DNA of 64,000 nt from Styela clava. Taxonomy: Eukaryota; Chordata; Ascidiacea; Stolidobranchia; Styelidae. Both the position numbers and the translations under genes were made by a program. The notes under the pieces were generated by a model. The model was not told where the DNA came from and did not search any database. It saw nothing but the letters and a program-made list of their open reading frames with translations. Numbering within the stretch: position 1 is the first letter of the stretch; each line of letters begins with the position of its first letter. Positions 33,249-44,543 of this stretch are shown in pieces. The DNA lies in contig NC_135258.1 of NCBI RefSeq assembly GCF_964204865.1, positions 15,987,001-16,051,000 of the forward strand, written 5' to 3'.

Positions 33249-34404
33249 CGATCAAATTAGAAAAAAAACAAATTACACGTGAAATCAAAACCACGGACAA
33301 GTGTAAGTACGGCCAATCGTGTCGTACTGAAATCAAACATAACTAATTACTTAGCATCTACCAGTTAGGCTACTTAGTCGAAAAGTTTTGAGACCGTAAG
33401 TGCCGAGCATATCAAATTTCTGGTCATGAAGTAAAATTTATTTCACTCACCAGTACCATCAAATTGCCAAACTACGGACAAAAATTTGAAACTAGCTAAT
33501 TCAGTATTGCCAACTCCGGATAAATATTAAAACTAGCATATTTTTTCTAAGAAGCGCAGTATACCGCTATTGCTAATACTCTAATAAAACAACGACTTGA
33601 TAAAACAGCGAATTATGAAAAGTTTATATAATAAATTAGAAATGAATGCGAATGTCCCAATCAAGTGTGAAACTTGGATAAACTGTATTGAAAACCGCTA
33701 GTCATGGTGACATGGCCACAGTAAAACATGTTTTTAGTTTGGTTTAGGTAGCCTACTATATAAAACAATAACTATTGTTATAAGTTTTAGTAAAATCTTA
33801 CCAAAACAACCAAATTATCACTAAAACGCTGAAAAATAAAAATACCAATTATGCTCGAGTTGTTTTTCTGGTGGACGGAGAGACCTGTCCTCAGTCCGAT
33901 ATCGAAACAAGCCCTAACACGTCACCATCAAAGGATGCATGCGACTTTAACCCAAATAAAGAGTTCAAGAACGAAATTCCTTGCAGTTCTGACAGAAATG
34001 ACAATGCTTATAATGAACGACGACATTCAACTTGAACTAACATTGGCGTACCTCCAAAATGCTATAGTTTTTAATATAGAAGGGAAGAATGTTTTGAGAA
34101 TTACGACTAGTTATTCCTGTTGCAGTGTGCTACTTTTTGGACTTCTTTGTTTATTATATCACGTCATTAGTACAATATTATTCTTCATGTTGTAATTAAA
34201 GTATTAGTGGTCGGATTAAGTTTGGCTGTAAATCAGCGACACAATCTAATTATGCTGCATGCTGTTGTGTTTAGATTAAGATTATATTCAATACCCTGTC
34301 ATAACATGCTATGTATGTACATTACTTGGATGGATGCATACGTCATATGATATATAATTGCCTGTATATGCATACGACAATGACTGAATATGCATATGGC
34401 ACTG
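33249..34404. other. No supported gene
   Basis: One 114-codon plus-strand frame at 33851-34195 has a hydrophobic C-terminus (CCSVLLFGLLCLLYHVIS). It has no known motif, no neighbouring exons and no paralogous support, so it is not called as a gene. Confidence 0.4.
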
Positions 34405-34660
34405 GGTGTATATATATGCATATTTTTGGCTGTATTTGGCTATTTGCATACCACGTTAAAAACAACCATGACAAAAAAGACAAACACCTTTTGGAACCGT
34501 TCTTCATCCCCGAACTCAAAAAACAATCAAGAGTTTTTGAAATTTTATGAATGAAATACTTGAATTTTTTGCTTTGTTTGTACGCAAATCTACCGTGCAA
34601 ATATGTTAAATTTCATCTAGAATGTGAACATTAATAAAGTCAGTCCAGAGCCGTACAGAT

Positions 34661-37486
34661 TCACAATATGCATTCTATATATTCGCTCGAACCCCAAACA
34701 GTACTGAGCGGTTTTATCGTCATACTTTTGTGCCTCAAGTCTGTCGTGGAAGTTTTCAACGCTTTTTCATAATATTCCTCTTCGGTATCTTTGCACAGTT
34801 TGACACCGTTGAACTCATCTGTCGAATACCGGCTTTTATATGATCTGGCAGATGTTGCTCGCCTTCCTTCACCTTGCGATGTACAAGATCCTGTTTTCTT
34901 TTGTATACGAAATGAGTAATAGTCTCCCGTTAGCCCATCTACTTTATCGTCTTCTGGAATTTGCCACTCCTGAATGAAAATGCATTTCATATTCAGTTTG
35001 ATTTACTACATATGTAATCATAAAATGTCCCTAGGAGTGTAAACCATCAAGTGCCAATTTGTTTCGTTTGGTTGCACATATTTTTGAAACCATGGCCCTA
35101 AAGTATACCAAGATGTGTTAGAATCGACCAAATCACACAGCACACTCGTCGAAATTAAAATTATAATTAATCATTCCACGATATGTAACCTAAATCTGCT
35201 CCAATGTTGATAGGAGCTAGCGAAACTCGTCAGGATGAATGAACAACATATATACAGAAATATTTTAACACGCTTCATAAATCAGGACATGAAAAGTTCA
35301 AATATTTATAGAGATATAATGACAGTCGTTGGGCTACAAGAATCACAAAATTTATGTTGAGGGGCTCATGTATCATAATCTAAAATTTGGGGAATAATAC
35401 GACAGGAGGCTTAGGGAAAATATGGAAGCATTAATAAATAAAAAAAATATTGAAATTTATAGGAGACAAGTTAAATTCAACGACTCAAGTTTGTTGTTAC
35501 AAGTGGTGTTGGAAGAAAAAACATATCCCTTTTTTGTACACACATATTACACTTCTTACATGAATTCCTCTTATAAACGTTTTCATCCGTCGCGGATAAT
35601 TTCTCGATGCGATTGTGGCTCGGTGCAGATCTAATAAATTTACATCTTCTGGGTTTGTATGAATCTTTTTGTGCAATCGCTGCAACGGACATTGATTGTA
35701 AGAGACTTCTTCGCCATACGCTCTTACATCGTCGCTTCTGAACGAACTAGCGGATGCAGTTCTTGTAAATGGTTTAGGAACAGCGTTATCGTTTGAGCAG
35801 TCTTCGACTATAGTCTCTTGCGTTTCCATTATTTCATCTTCAATAATATGAGGTTCTATAGTACATTTCTGTACTACTGAACTTACTTTTGTTTCCAAAT
35901 CCGGAGCAGAGTATGGGCGTTTACTTCGGTTGAGTTTTCCTGGCTGCGTGTCCGACCGTAGTCGTCGATGCCCGTTCTTTAGAATGTCGCAAGATGACGT
36001 TGACGACGAAGAAGACAACAAATCCTCCCTTTCGCCATTTTGAATCAGTGGGAAATGAGTTGATTGAGATTCGAATGGATTTATATAGTCCCACTGTGTT
36101 TCATTTCCACAACTTGTCAGCCTCCCATTGTTAAATCTTGGTAAAGATTTCGATCGAGCGTTAAAGCGTTGGCCGTCCCTAGATTTTCTTGCATTTCTCA
36201 TTTTCTGTATTTGTAACTGCGCTTTTCGCATCTCGTCCAACTTACGAGATAAACTTTTGTCGATCTCAAAACCTGCTGATCGCAAAAGATTTATACAAGC
36301 AGGAATCGTAACTTCTTCAGACATCGCAGTTGTATTCCCTGTAGCATAAAACAAAAAAACTATAGATTTATACCCAATTACTCGAACTCAGTGCTACCGA
36401 TTAGTTTTCGTGCGACTAACTGCATATCGATTTTCGATGATAAAACTCAGATGGTGGATATATATACATCTAATAAAAATAAGTTGGGGGAGGAATGAAG
36501 GTGGTTCGCATTGACCAGCTTACACAATGCAGCTTAGCAATGTCTAAATATCTTTATTATACCCGCATCTTCATCGCTCCAGACTTTCATTAATGTCTTT
36601 GCGAAGTTACGACCCTTGTGGTACTTTGTAGTACAGTTCGGCATTGAACATTTAATTTTTTTGATGCTTGCGTCAGCTTGAGCTGAACGTTCAAGGTTGT
36701 CTCTTAGTCTTTTGGTAATCCCCTTACTTTCAAGTCCAAAATTAAAGTCAGCCTGTAGTTGAATGAAAAGTTGTTTAAAAAAAAGAAATTGTATCAAGCC
36801 CTAAGTATGGATACTAAGCATGTTTTTTAACTTGTTTTGCGATGGCAAAAAAAGTTTAAAATATCAACTATACTTATTAATGGTTCAATAGCAACGCCAT
36901 TTTACTCAATACTCGAGAATGTGACCATGAAATGAAATTATGTTCTTAGAATATCCAAGGGCTCATTCAACTTTATTCCACAACGATGGCAATTTTCTCT
37001 TCACGTAAAACACGTGATTTCACGAATATATATTTCCAACGCATTTTATGAAAACATTTAGGTAATACATATATTTAGTATATTGCATTTTTATAATTCC
37101 CTGCCCTCGCAGTCTGTTAATTTTTCAATAAGCTTTGAAAAAATTCATCGTAACCATATCTACATATTGAAAACTTCATTTCTATTCGTTGTCGGTGTTT
37201 TATATTGCGAATAAGATAACTATCTTTAACAACATAATTTGTCTATAATGTAACGCCGACATCGTTGACGTCACTCCTGTCAGTGACGTGTTCTGTCCTT
37301 TGTTTTCAATAACGTTTTATACAAATAAATTCAGAGCGACAGTATTCAAATAGCTCCAACACAAACCTGTCGGTGCATTGTTTTCATGTGATCCAACTTT
37401 TTTTGTAATGCTTTTTCTTCCAATCGATTGCATTGTTGAAAGTTTAAGCCATTTTCTGCAAACGAAGATGTTTTTAAAAAAGACAT
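34661..37486 (-). CDS. Unrecognised four-exon gene, paralogue A (465 aa)
   Basis: Exons on the minus strand, in order: 37486-37367, 36752-36563, 36338-35560 and 34969-34661, all GT-AG and in phase with the same structure as paralogue B. The start MSFLKTSSFAENGLNF is shared by both copies. Predicted features: residues ~15-40 charged and helical (RLEEKALQKKLDHMKTMHRQ); ~41-103 helical with RLRDNLERSAQADASIKKIK; ~120-150 KSLSRKLDEMRKAQLQIQKM, coiled-coil-like; then a long Ser/Arg-rich, probably disordered middle (LLSSSSSTSSC, KRPYSAPDLE). A conserved NYPRRMKTF precedes the last exon, whose tail ends STVWGSSEYIECIL. There is no signal peptide or membrane span. Exon 2 ends at a weak donor (GTATAA), and reading through it would stop within 8 codons. 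No family recognised; a structural or cytoskeletal role is only a guess. Confidence 0.75.
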
Positions 37487-38354
37487 CGCCTTGAATTCCC
37501 GGTCTCAATGTTCCCCAATACCCAACGATGATAAGAATATGACTGGAAACAAGCACTGCTAATATATATATACTGTAAAAATTATAACATACAGTATATT
37601 AGTATTTTCCTTCCTACGTTACGTTGTGCCGTTGCACATCGTTACATACATACATTTATTACATATGTATATACAGTATGACGTTTATCTATATACATTT
37701 AATTAAAAACTCCCTTAATCTCGGTTACTGAGTATTACACATATATTTACTCAATCAGTTACATTTACAACACTGAAATTAAAAAATCCGTAAACGTCGA
37801 AGACCAAGCATGTAACGCACGTGTACATGTGTTCTTGACAACACAATAACTTTGGATAGCGTTATTCCGTCTCGATCAAATTGAAGGCGCCATCAAATGA
37901 TATCTTGGCGCTATATATCAAGTCGTAAAATGCTGACGATATGACGTAAAGGTTCAAGGGCGTTACTCCTTGGAAATGAATTTAAACCCTGTTACAACAA
38001 ACGAACAGAAGTTATAAAATTGTGAATAATTAACGCGAAAATACGCCACCCTCATACACAGCACGTTCGTTCGCATTGGAAGGAATTTACAAGGATCGAA
38101 AAAAAATGCGAGAAAATAGAAGGCTTGAGCTGTATAATCTTGTTTTAAATCTTCCCATGATTTCAAATCAATGGTCTTTACCAGCACAAAGCAATTTGCC
38201 AAAAATCTTTAAAGCTAATATAGGGTCGCCGTTCATTGAATTGAACGATCTCAACACATCGCACTGACCATTTAACTATTGTAAAACCTCTCGAAATACT
38301 CGTACATATAAGTATCTGTACAAGTTATATTGCTTAAAATAGTAGTCTAGTGAC

Positions 38355-39531
38355 CAGCGATGGCGAACCACTGACCCGCAGGTCACAAAGTGACCCACCG
38401 CGTTTTATTCGTGACCCGCCAAGGCACAAATGTAATAAAAATAAAATTCTAACATATCAGTGATAAAAATTGATAAAATCGACCTTAAATTAATCCAACA
38501 ATAACCAAACACGGACGACTTATCAATCGAAAGTTAGGGGCTCCTTCAAAACAGAAACCGCGGTTTCGATTCATTCGATATGACACCATAGCAACACCGT
38601 GTGTCTCATCACTGATTAATCAATAACTCGCTAGTTAACCGACATAATTCATCCAAAATCAATAGGCTTATGGTCCGAGATATGATGAATGCACATGCAA
38701 AATTTGAAGAAGATTCGTGAGATATCGCGTAACATACGAAAGTGTCTAACAGATAGACAAACAACAAACAGACGAATAACGTACTTACCGATTAAGATCG
38801 ATAAGTAACTATTATTTTGTACCGTCAGTTGGGCAGTCAGGGCTGCGATCGCTCGTATTCAAATTGTTAATTTCTGTGCCGGTATGGTAATTTTTAAACC
38901 CCTAATGTTGAACGCATGTCTGTACCGCCGTGTACCGGTATTCAGCTATTGGCTCGAACACCGTTTATGACATAACAATGCAATTGATCTGTTCATTTCT
39001 TGCAACGTCTTGTCTCTTTCAGAAGTGCATCTGCAGACTTAGGGCTTATATATACTAGAACTAGATGCTACTTTAAATTTGATTAGTTTCTCGCCTACAA
39101 TGCCGTTGAGAAAACAAAATCTTTCAGACTAGAAATAAAAATCTAGAATCTGAAATAACAATGGGGCAGTGTAAAAGTGCCTCAATGTGCTTGAAAACTG
39201 ATTGAAAAATATAATATATTATAGTGGGATTCGCTCCAAATTCTTTGGAACCGTAAATACTTTACCGCTTCATCCTAAACGTTTTTGGTAATTCATATGG
39301 GTGTTTTCGTACTCTAATTTCATGAAATCGAGTGCCATAAAAAGTCCCTGATAGAAGTGCTGCATAGGTAAAGCACAAAACTACACTAACACCAACAGAA
39401 GCTTATAAGATTTCAGAAGTTTCTTAAAGATACAAACATTGAAAAAATATATATCTGTGACCCACTCACTTCTGTTCCTCGATAAAAATATAATTTTTGG
39501 CCCATTCATTGTAAAAGGTTCGCCATCCCTG
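38355..39531. mobile_element. hAT-like element inserted only in duplication unit 1
   Basis: The ends CAGCGATGGCGAACC and GGTTCGCCATCCCTG form 15-bp inverted repeats with one mismatch. Flanks TCTAGTGA and CCTAGTTC are an imperfect 8-bp duplication. Unit 2 keeps the empty site at ~44160-44170 (AGTCTAGTCCGACATT). No transposase frame is visible. Confidence 0.85.
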
Positions 39532-39676
39532 GCCTAGTTCGACATTATTGATTTTGATGCTCAATCGCGGACAAAACCAATACGAAAACAACTTTAAGTT
39601 GGCTCAACCATTACTCACCACGAACAAAGCTTCCGTCCGAAGAATGTGAGACTCAGACTACTTATGTATATACTTG

Positions 39677-39774
39677 GGACCTCCTGAAGTATGCGCACTA
39701 AGATGGCGCACAACCTGAACTCAGGTTGTGTACCAGGTTGTGCGACATCTTGATGCGCATACTTCAGTAGTACT
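39677..39774. mobile_element. 98-bp MITE, relative of the one in HENMT1
   Basis: Inverted repeats around CTGAAGTATGCGCA and the body AAGATGGCGCACAACCTG match the 12161-12270 element. Perfect 8-bp duplications TATACTTG lie at 39669-39676 and 39775-39782. The empty site survives in unit 2 near 44300 (CATACTTGTAATGATG). Confidence 0.9.
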
Positions 39775-40018
39775 TATACTTGTAATGATGTCAGGGTGCC
39801 CGAATAAGGAACAATGGATTACTCACTGTTCTAAAAATTCTCAGAGTACATGTCATGTCCTCAGTTACGCCACTTAGCCGAAGCCTTATTCTGAAATACG
39901 TAAATATCTTGAACTGTATTTCGACAAGAAGTTAGATGCACTTAAACTGAACTAAAATAGTTTCATGCCTCATCAGAGTCACGTTCGCCACTTTAAAAAG
40001 TCAAGCATCTATTGTCAA

Positions 40019-43000
40019 TATCTATATGCATATTTTTGGCTGTATTTGCACACCACGTTACAAACACCACATGATGGCTGAACAAAAAAGACCAACCCCT
40101 TATGGAAACGTTCTTCATTCCCGAACTCGAAACATTCAGGAGTTTTTGAAATTTTATAAATAAAATACTTGAATTTTTGGCTTTGTTTGTACGCAAATCT
40201 ACCGTACAAATATTATATGTTAAATTTCATCTAGAATGTGAACATTAATAAAGTCAGATCAGAGCTGTACGGATTCACAATATGCATTCTATATATTCGC
40301 TCGAACCCCAAACAGTACTGAGCGGTTTTATCGTCATACTTCTGTGCCTCAAGTCTGTCTTTGAAGTTTTTAACGCTTTTTCATAATATTCCTCTTCGGT
40401 ATCCTTGCACAGTTTGACACCGCTCAACTCATCTGTCGAATACTTGCTTTTATATGGTCTGGCAGATGTTGCTCGCCTTCCTTCACCTTGCGATGTACAA
40501 CTTCCCTTTTTCTTTTGTATACGAAATGAGTAATAGTCTCCCGTTAGTCCATCTACTTTATCGTCTTCTGGAATTTGCCACTCCTGAATGGAAAAGTATT
40601 TTATATATATATTGCTTAATCGACTACATATATTTTCATAACAGTTCATAACATGTCCAATTCATAACAGGAGTGTAAAGATGAGTTAGAATCGACTTCA
40701 CCAGATTACGCAATACATACGCTCGTCGAAATTAAAATTTTAATTAATCATTTCACGATATATAGGCTAAATCTGCTACAGTATTGATATGAGCTAGCGA
40801 AACTAGCCAAAATCAATGAACAGCATACAGAAATGGGGTAACACACTTCAGAACATGAAAGGTTCAAATATATATAGATATATAATACCAGCCGTTGAGC
40901 TACAAGAATCACAAAATTTATGTTTGGGCGGCTCATGTTGAATAATCTAAAATTTGAGAAATAATACGACAGAAGGCTTAAAGGAAAATATGGAAGCATT
41001 GATAAAAAAAAATATTGAAATTTATAGGAGACAAGTTAAACTCAACGACCCAAGTTTGTTGTTACAAGTGGTGTTGGAAGAAAAAACATATTCCTTTTTT
41101 CGTAGACATATATTACACTCCTTACATGAATTCCTCTCATAAACGTTTTCATCCGTCGCGGATAATTTCTTGATGCGATTGTGGCTCGATGTAGATCTAA
41201 TAAATTTACATCTTCTGGGCTTGTATGAATCTTTTTGTGCAATTGCTGCAACGGACATTGATTGTGAGAGACTTCTTCGCCATACGCTCTCATATCGTCA
41301 CTATTGAACGAACTAACGGATGCAGGTCTTGTAAGTGGTTTAGGAACAGCGTCATCGTTTGAGCAGTCTTCGACTATAGACTCTTGCGTTTCCATAATTT
41401 CATCTTCAATAATCTGCGGCTTGATTGTACATTTCTTAACCACCGAACTTACTTTTGTTTCCAAATCCGGAGCAGAGTATGGGCGTTTGCTTCGGTTGAG
41501 TTTTACTACCGGAGTAATGTTTGGTTGCGTGTCCGACCGTAGTCGCCAATGCCCGCTCTTTAGAATGTCGCAAGATGCCGTCGACGACGAAGAAGACAAC
41601 AACCGCTCCCTACCGCCATTTTGAATCAGTGGCAAATGAGTTGATTGAGATTCGAATGGATTTGTATAGTCCGACTGTGTTTCATTTCCATAACTTGTCA
41701 GCCTCCCGTTGTTGAATCTTGGTAAAGATTTCGATCGAGTGTTAAAGCGTTGGCCGCCCCTGGATTTTCTTGGATTTCTCATTTTCTGTATTTGCACCTG
41801 CGCTTTTCGCATCTCGTCCAACTTACGGGATAAACTTTTATCGATCTCAAAACCTGCTGATCGCAGAAGATTTATACAAGCAGGAATCGTAACTTCTTCA
41901 GACATCGCAGTTGTGTTTCCTGTAGCATAAAACAAAGAGCTAAAGCTTCATATCCAATTACTCGAACTCAGTGCTACCGATTAGATTTCCGTGCGGCTAA
42001 CTGCATATCGGTTTTCGATGATAACACTCTGGTGGATATGTATGCATCTAATGCAAATAAGTTGGGGGCAGAATGAAGGTGACTATTCTATAGGTATCAC
42101 GTCAAGCGCACTAACGCAAATGTATGTATGTACCATTTTTCATTTTTCGAGTTTCAAGTTGATGGATTTTTATATTATATTAGTAATCAATATTCAGTAA
42201 ATTATTTTTGCCAGTAATTTATACATATCATTGCCGATTTATAAATGAATTACAACTGATGATACAAAAATACGACACAGAAAGCATAACCAAATCACTA
42301 AATTCCGATATGTAGAATCAGAATGATTTAGAACGGTAAAAATAGCTTCGAATAGTAACATCCGCATTGACCTGCTTACATCAATAATGCAGCTTAGCAA
42401 TGTTTAAATATATTTATTATACCCGCATCTTCATCGCTCCAGACTTCCATTAATGTCTTTGCGAAGTTACGATTCTTGCGATACTTTGTACTACATTCCG
42501 GCATTGAACTTTTAATTTTTTTGATGCTTGCGTCAGCTTGAGCTGAACGTTCAAGGTTGTCTCTCAGTCTTTTGGTAATCACCTTACTTTCAAGTCCAAA
42601 ATTAAAATCAGCCTGTAGTCGAATGAAAAGTTGTTTAAAAAAAGAAATTGTATCAAGCTCTAAGTATGGATACTAAGCATGTTTTTTTTTAACTTGTTTT
42701 GCGATGGAAAAAAGTTACTTAAAATATCAACTATACTTATTAATGGTTCAATAGCAACGCCATTTTACTCAATACTCGAGTCGGTGACCATAAAATGAAA
42801 TAATGTTCTTAGAATATCCAAGGGATTATTCGACTTTACGTAATTTCACGAATATGTATTTTCAACGCATTTGATGAAAATATTTGGGTAATAGATATAT
42901 TTAGTATATTGCATTTTTATAATTCCCTGTCCTCACAGTCTGCTAATTTTTCAATAAGCTTTGAAAAAATTACTCGTAACCATATCTACATATTGGAAAC

Positions 43001-44543
43001 TTCATTAATATTCATTGTCGGTGTTTTATGTTGCGAATAAGATAAATATCTTTAACTAACATAATTTGTTAAAACGCCGACATCGTTGACGTCACTCCTG
43101 TCAGTGACGTGTTCTGTCCTTTGTTTTCAATAACGTTTTATACAAATAAATTCAGAGCGACAGTATTCAAATAGCTTCAACACATACCTGTCGATGCATT
43201 GTTTTCATGTGATCCAACTTTTTTCGTAAAGCTTTTTCTTCCAGTCGATTGCATTGTTGAAAGTTTAATCCATTTTCTGCAAAGGAAGATGTTTTGAAAA
43301 GAGACATTGCCTTGAATTCTTCGTCTCAATGTCCCCAAATACCCAACGATGATAAGAATATGACCGGAGAACAAGCACTGCTAATATACTGTGAAATTAT
43401 AACATATACTGATATATTAGTATTTTCCTGCCTACGTTACGTCGTACCGTTACACATTGTTACATACATTCATTTATTACATATTTATATTCAGTATGAC
43501 GTTTGTCTATATACATTTAATTAAAAACTCCCTTAATCTCGGTTACTGAGTATTACACATATATTTACTCAATCAGTTACATTTACAACACTGAAATTAA
43601 AAAATTCCTAAACGTCGAAGACCAAGCATGTAACGCACGTGTACATGTGGCCTTAACAACACAATAACTTTGGATAGCGTTACTCCGTCTCGATCAAAAT
43701 GAAGGCGCCATCAAATAGTATCCTGGCGCTATATATCAAGTCGTAAAATGCTGACAATATGACGTAAAGTTTCAAGCGCGTTACTCCATGGAAATGAATT
43801 TAAGCCCTATTAATTAAACAAACGAATAAAAGCTATAAAATTGTGAATATATAATTAACGCGAAAATACACAGCACGTTCGTTCGCATTGGAAGGAATGT
43901 ACAAGAATCTAAAAAAAAAACACGAGAAAATAGAAGGCTTGAGCTGTAAAATCTTGTTTCAAATCTTCCCACGATTTCAAATCAATGGTTTTTACCAGCA
44001 TAAAGCAAATTGCCAAAAACTTTGAAACTAATATAGGGTCGCCGTTCAATGAATTGAACGAGCTTAATAACACATCGCACTTATTTAAGTATTGTAAAAC
44101 CTCTCGAAGTACTCGTACATATAAGTATCTGTACAAGTTATATTGCCTAAAATAATAGTCTAGTCCGACATTATTGATTTTGATGCTCAAACGCGGAGAA
44201 AATCAATACGAAAACAACTTTATGTTGGCTCAACCATTAACCACCACGAACAAAGCTTCCGTCCAAAGAAAAGCGGGACCCAGACTACTTATGTACATAC
44301 TTGTAATGATGTCAAGGTGCCCAAATACAGAACAATGGATTACTCACTGTTCTAAAATTTTTGAGAGTTCATGTCGTGTCCTCAGTTACGCCACTTAGCT
44401 GAAGCTTTTAACCTGAATTACGAAAATGTCCTAAACTGTATTTCGACAAGAAGTTAGGTGCACTTGAACTGAACTAAAATAGTTTCATGCCTCATCAGAG
44501 TCACGTTCGCCATTTAAAAAAATCAAGCATCTATAGTCAATAT
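40019..44543. repeat. Tandem duplication, second unit
   Basis: Counterpart of 34405-40018 without the two transposon insertions. Differences are scattered through introns and intergenic parts, so the duplication is not very recent. Confidence 0.88.
40275..43307 (-). CDS. Unrecognised four-exon gene, paralogue B (470 aa)
   Basis: Exons on the minus strand: 43307-43188, 42612-42423, 41919-41126 and 40583-40275. All are GT-AG and in phase, and exon 1, 2 and 4 lengths are identical to paralogue A. Exon 3 is 15 bases longer, adding about five residues around NITPVV. Start MSLFKTSSFAENGLNF. The segments NRLEEKALRKKLDHMKTMHR, RLRDNLERSAQADASIKKIK, SLSRKLDEMRKAQVQIQKM, KRPYSAPDLETK, ATIASRNYPRRMKTF and the end WGSSEYIECIL are shared with A. 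Many residue changes fall in the Ser-rich middle. Both copies keep open frames despite substitutions and an indel, which argues that both are used. No known family recognised. Confidence 0.75.

Larger units (their letters stand above)
34405..40018. repeat. Tandem duplication, first unit
   Basis: Repeats as 40019-44543. The junction near 40018 joins AGCATCTATTGTCAATATC (end of unit) to TATATGCATATTTTTGGCTG (start of next unit). It contains one copy of the unrecognised gene, plus a hAT-like insertion and a MITE that the second unit lacks, which makes it ~1.1 kb longer. Confidence 0.88.

Noticed and set aside
33851..34195. 114-codon plus-strand frame with hydrophobic end
   Set aside because: No motif, no splice partners, and no second copy to test conservation.
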